From NCBI GenBank assembly GCA_028292745.1, contig JAQGLT010000079.1:1-34185 (forward strand): DNA of 34,185 nucleotides, written 5' to 3'. A program made the translations under genes and the position numbers. The notes beneath the pieces were generated by a model. That model saw only the letters and a program-made list of their open reading frames with translations. It was not told where the DNA came from and made no database searches. The DNA is from Polaromonas sp. GTDB lineage: Bacteria; Pseudomonadota; Gammaproteobacteria; Burkholderiales; Burkholderiaceae_C. Within the stretch, counting starts at the first letter, position 1; every line of letters starts with the position of its first letter. This document shows, one piece after another, positions 33,831 through 34,185 of this stretch.

Positions 33831-34185
33831 ATGAGCCGTCTGGTCGTTGTTTCGAACCGCATCGCCGATCCGCGCAAGTCCGCAGCGGCGGGCGGGCTGG
33901 CGGTGGCGCTGGGCGATGCCCTGTCGGCCAGCGGCGGGCTGTGGTTCGGCTGGAGCGGCACCGTCGTCGAAGGCGGCACGCCCGGCGAGGGCGAGGTGCA
34001 TACCCAGCAGGCCGGCAATGTGACGCTGACGACCGTGGACCTGTGCCGGGAAGACCATGACAGCTACTACCTGGGCTACAGCAACGGCGTGCTCTGGCCG
34101 GTATTCCATTACCGGCTCGACCTGGCCGACTTCGATGCCGGCTACATCGGCGGCTACCGGCGGGTGAACAAGCTGCTGGCGCGCA
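33831..34185 (+). CDS. otsA: Trehalose-6-phosphate synthase (OtsA), N-terminal part
   Basis: The gene runs off the window; 118 residues are visible. OtsA makes trehalose-6-phosphate from UDP-glucose and glucose-6-phosphate. The opening MSRLVVVSNRIADPRKSAAAGGLAVAL has the conserved SNR and GGL loop that bind the sugar nucleotide, and WFGWSG and YYLGYSNGVLWPVFHY follow as in the family. An AAGGAG lies 7 bases before the ATG. It is separated from the GH15 gene by 178 bases holding a GC-rich element, so it may have its own promoter. Confidence 0.95.
   Translation, partial: MSRLVVVSNRIADPRKSAAAGGLAVALGDALSASGGLWFGWSGTVVEGGTPGEGEVHTQQAGNVTLTTVDLCREDHDSYYLGYSNGVLWPVFHYRLDLADFDAGYIGGYRRVNKLLAR

Noticed and set aside
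31370..34018. Very long open frame on the minus strand opposite otsB, GH15 and otsA
   Set aside because: It mirrors the strongly biased codon use of the plus-strand genes, has no ribosome site or recognised domain, and its translation is low-complexity Arg/Gly/His/Ala.

Overview
The window is GC-rich betaproteobacterial chromosome. Protein similarity as I remember it, the DUF2917/LysR divergent pair, the otsB-GH15-otsA cluster and a recurrent palindrome of the AGCTATT...AATAGCA type point to Comamonadaceae, most like Polaromonas, Rhodoferax or relatives. This is inference from the sequence, not from a search. Most of the window is ordinary chromosome, with one accessory patch at about 21.15-23.3 kb.

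Layout. 1-260: a leader with a promoter-like box, a CU-rich anti-Shine-Dalgarno-like loop and a strong terminator, read here as a candidate small RNA upstream of ilvA. 260-2200: ilvA (threonine deaminase) and a small Cys-rich CWC protein. 2532-7031: a co-directional group of 5'-nucleotidase, ABC half-transporter and MFS exporter. 7073-9286 (minus): an unusual fusion of a GH1-like glycosidase and an RmlD-like reductase. 9584-10366 (minus): queC. 10688-11565 (minus): a GlsB/YeaQ-type membrane protein and a hemerythrin protein with a histone-like tail. These are divergent from a stand-alone Lon-like AAA+ ATPase (11927-12934). 13215-15441 (minus): a hybrid sensor kinase broken by a one-base shift in a C7/G7 tract, divergent from a single-domain response regulator (15713-16087). 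16720-18414: a secreted modular GH18 chitinase with two nearly identical binding modules.

18672-24772: the amino-sugar genes glmS and glmU (both minus) flank an lrp/asnC regulator, IS110 and IS3 debris, an exported methyltransferase-like gene and a decayed ORF. 24905-26198: an FNR-like regulator divergent from a BLUF photoreceptor. 26258-27887: DUF2917 gene and LysR regulator around a dyad. 27969-30704: 5-formyltetrahydrofolate cyclo-ligase and a lytic transglycosylase, with start codons only 9 bp apart. 30981-34185: trehalose genes otsB, GH15 and otsA (cut by the window end).

How the genes work together. GlmS and GlmU make UDP-GlcNAc for the wall, and the chitinase and lytic transglycosylase act on GlcNAc polymers outside the cytoplasm. 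OtsA and OtsB make trehalose, and the GH15 enzyme may degrade it or a related glucan. The hemerythrin, GlsB-like protein, AAA+ ATPase and kinase/regulator pair look like a stress and signalling block.

The most noteworthy structures are: a dispersed repeat family of about 60 bp with eight proposed copies, two of them inside reading frames where they add linker residues; the anti-SD small RNA candidate; the homopolymer frameshift in the kinase; the glycosidase-reductase fusion; the signal-peptide-bearing methyltransferase; and the FNR-like/BLUF divergent pair with a palindrome between them. I found no CRISPR array, tRNA, rRNA or prophage.
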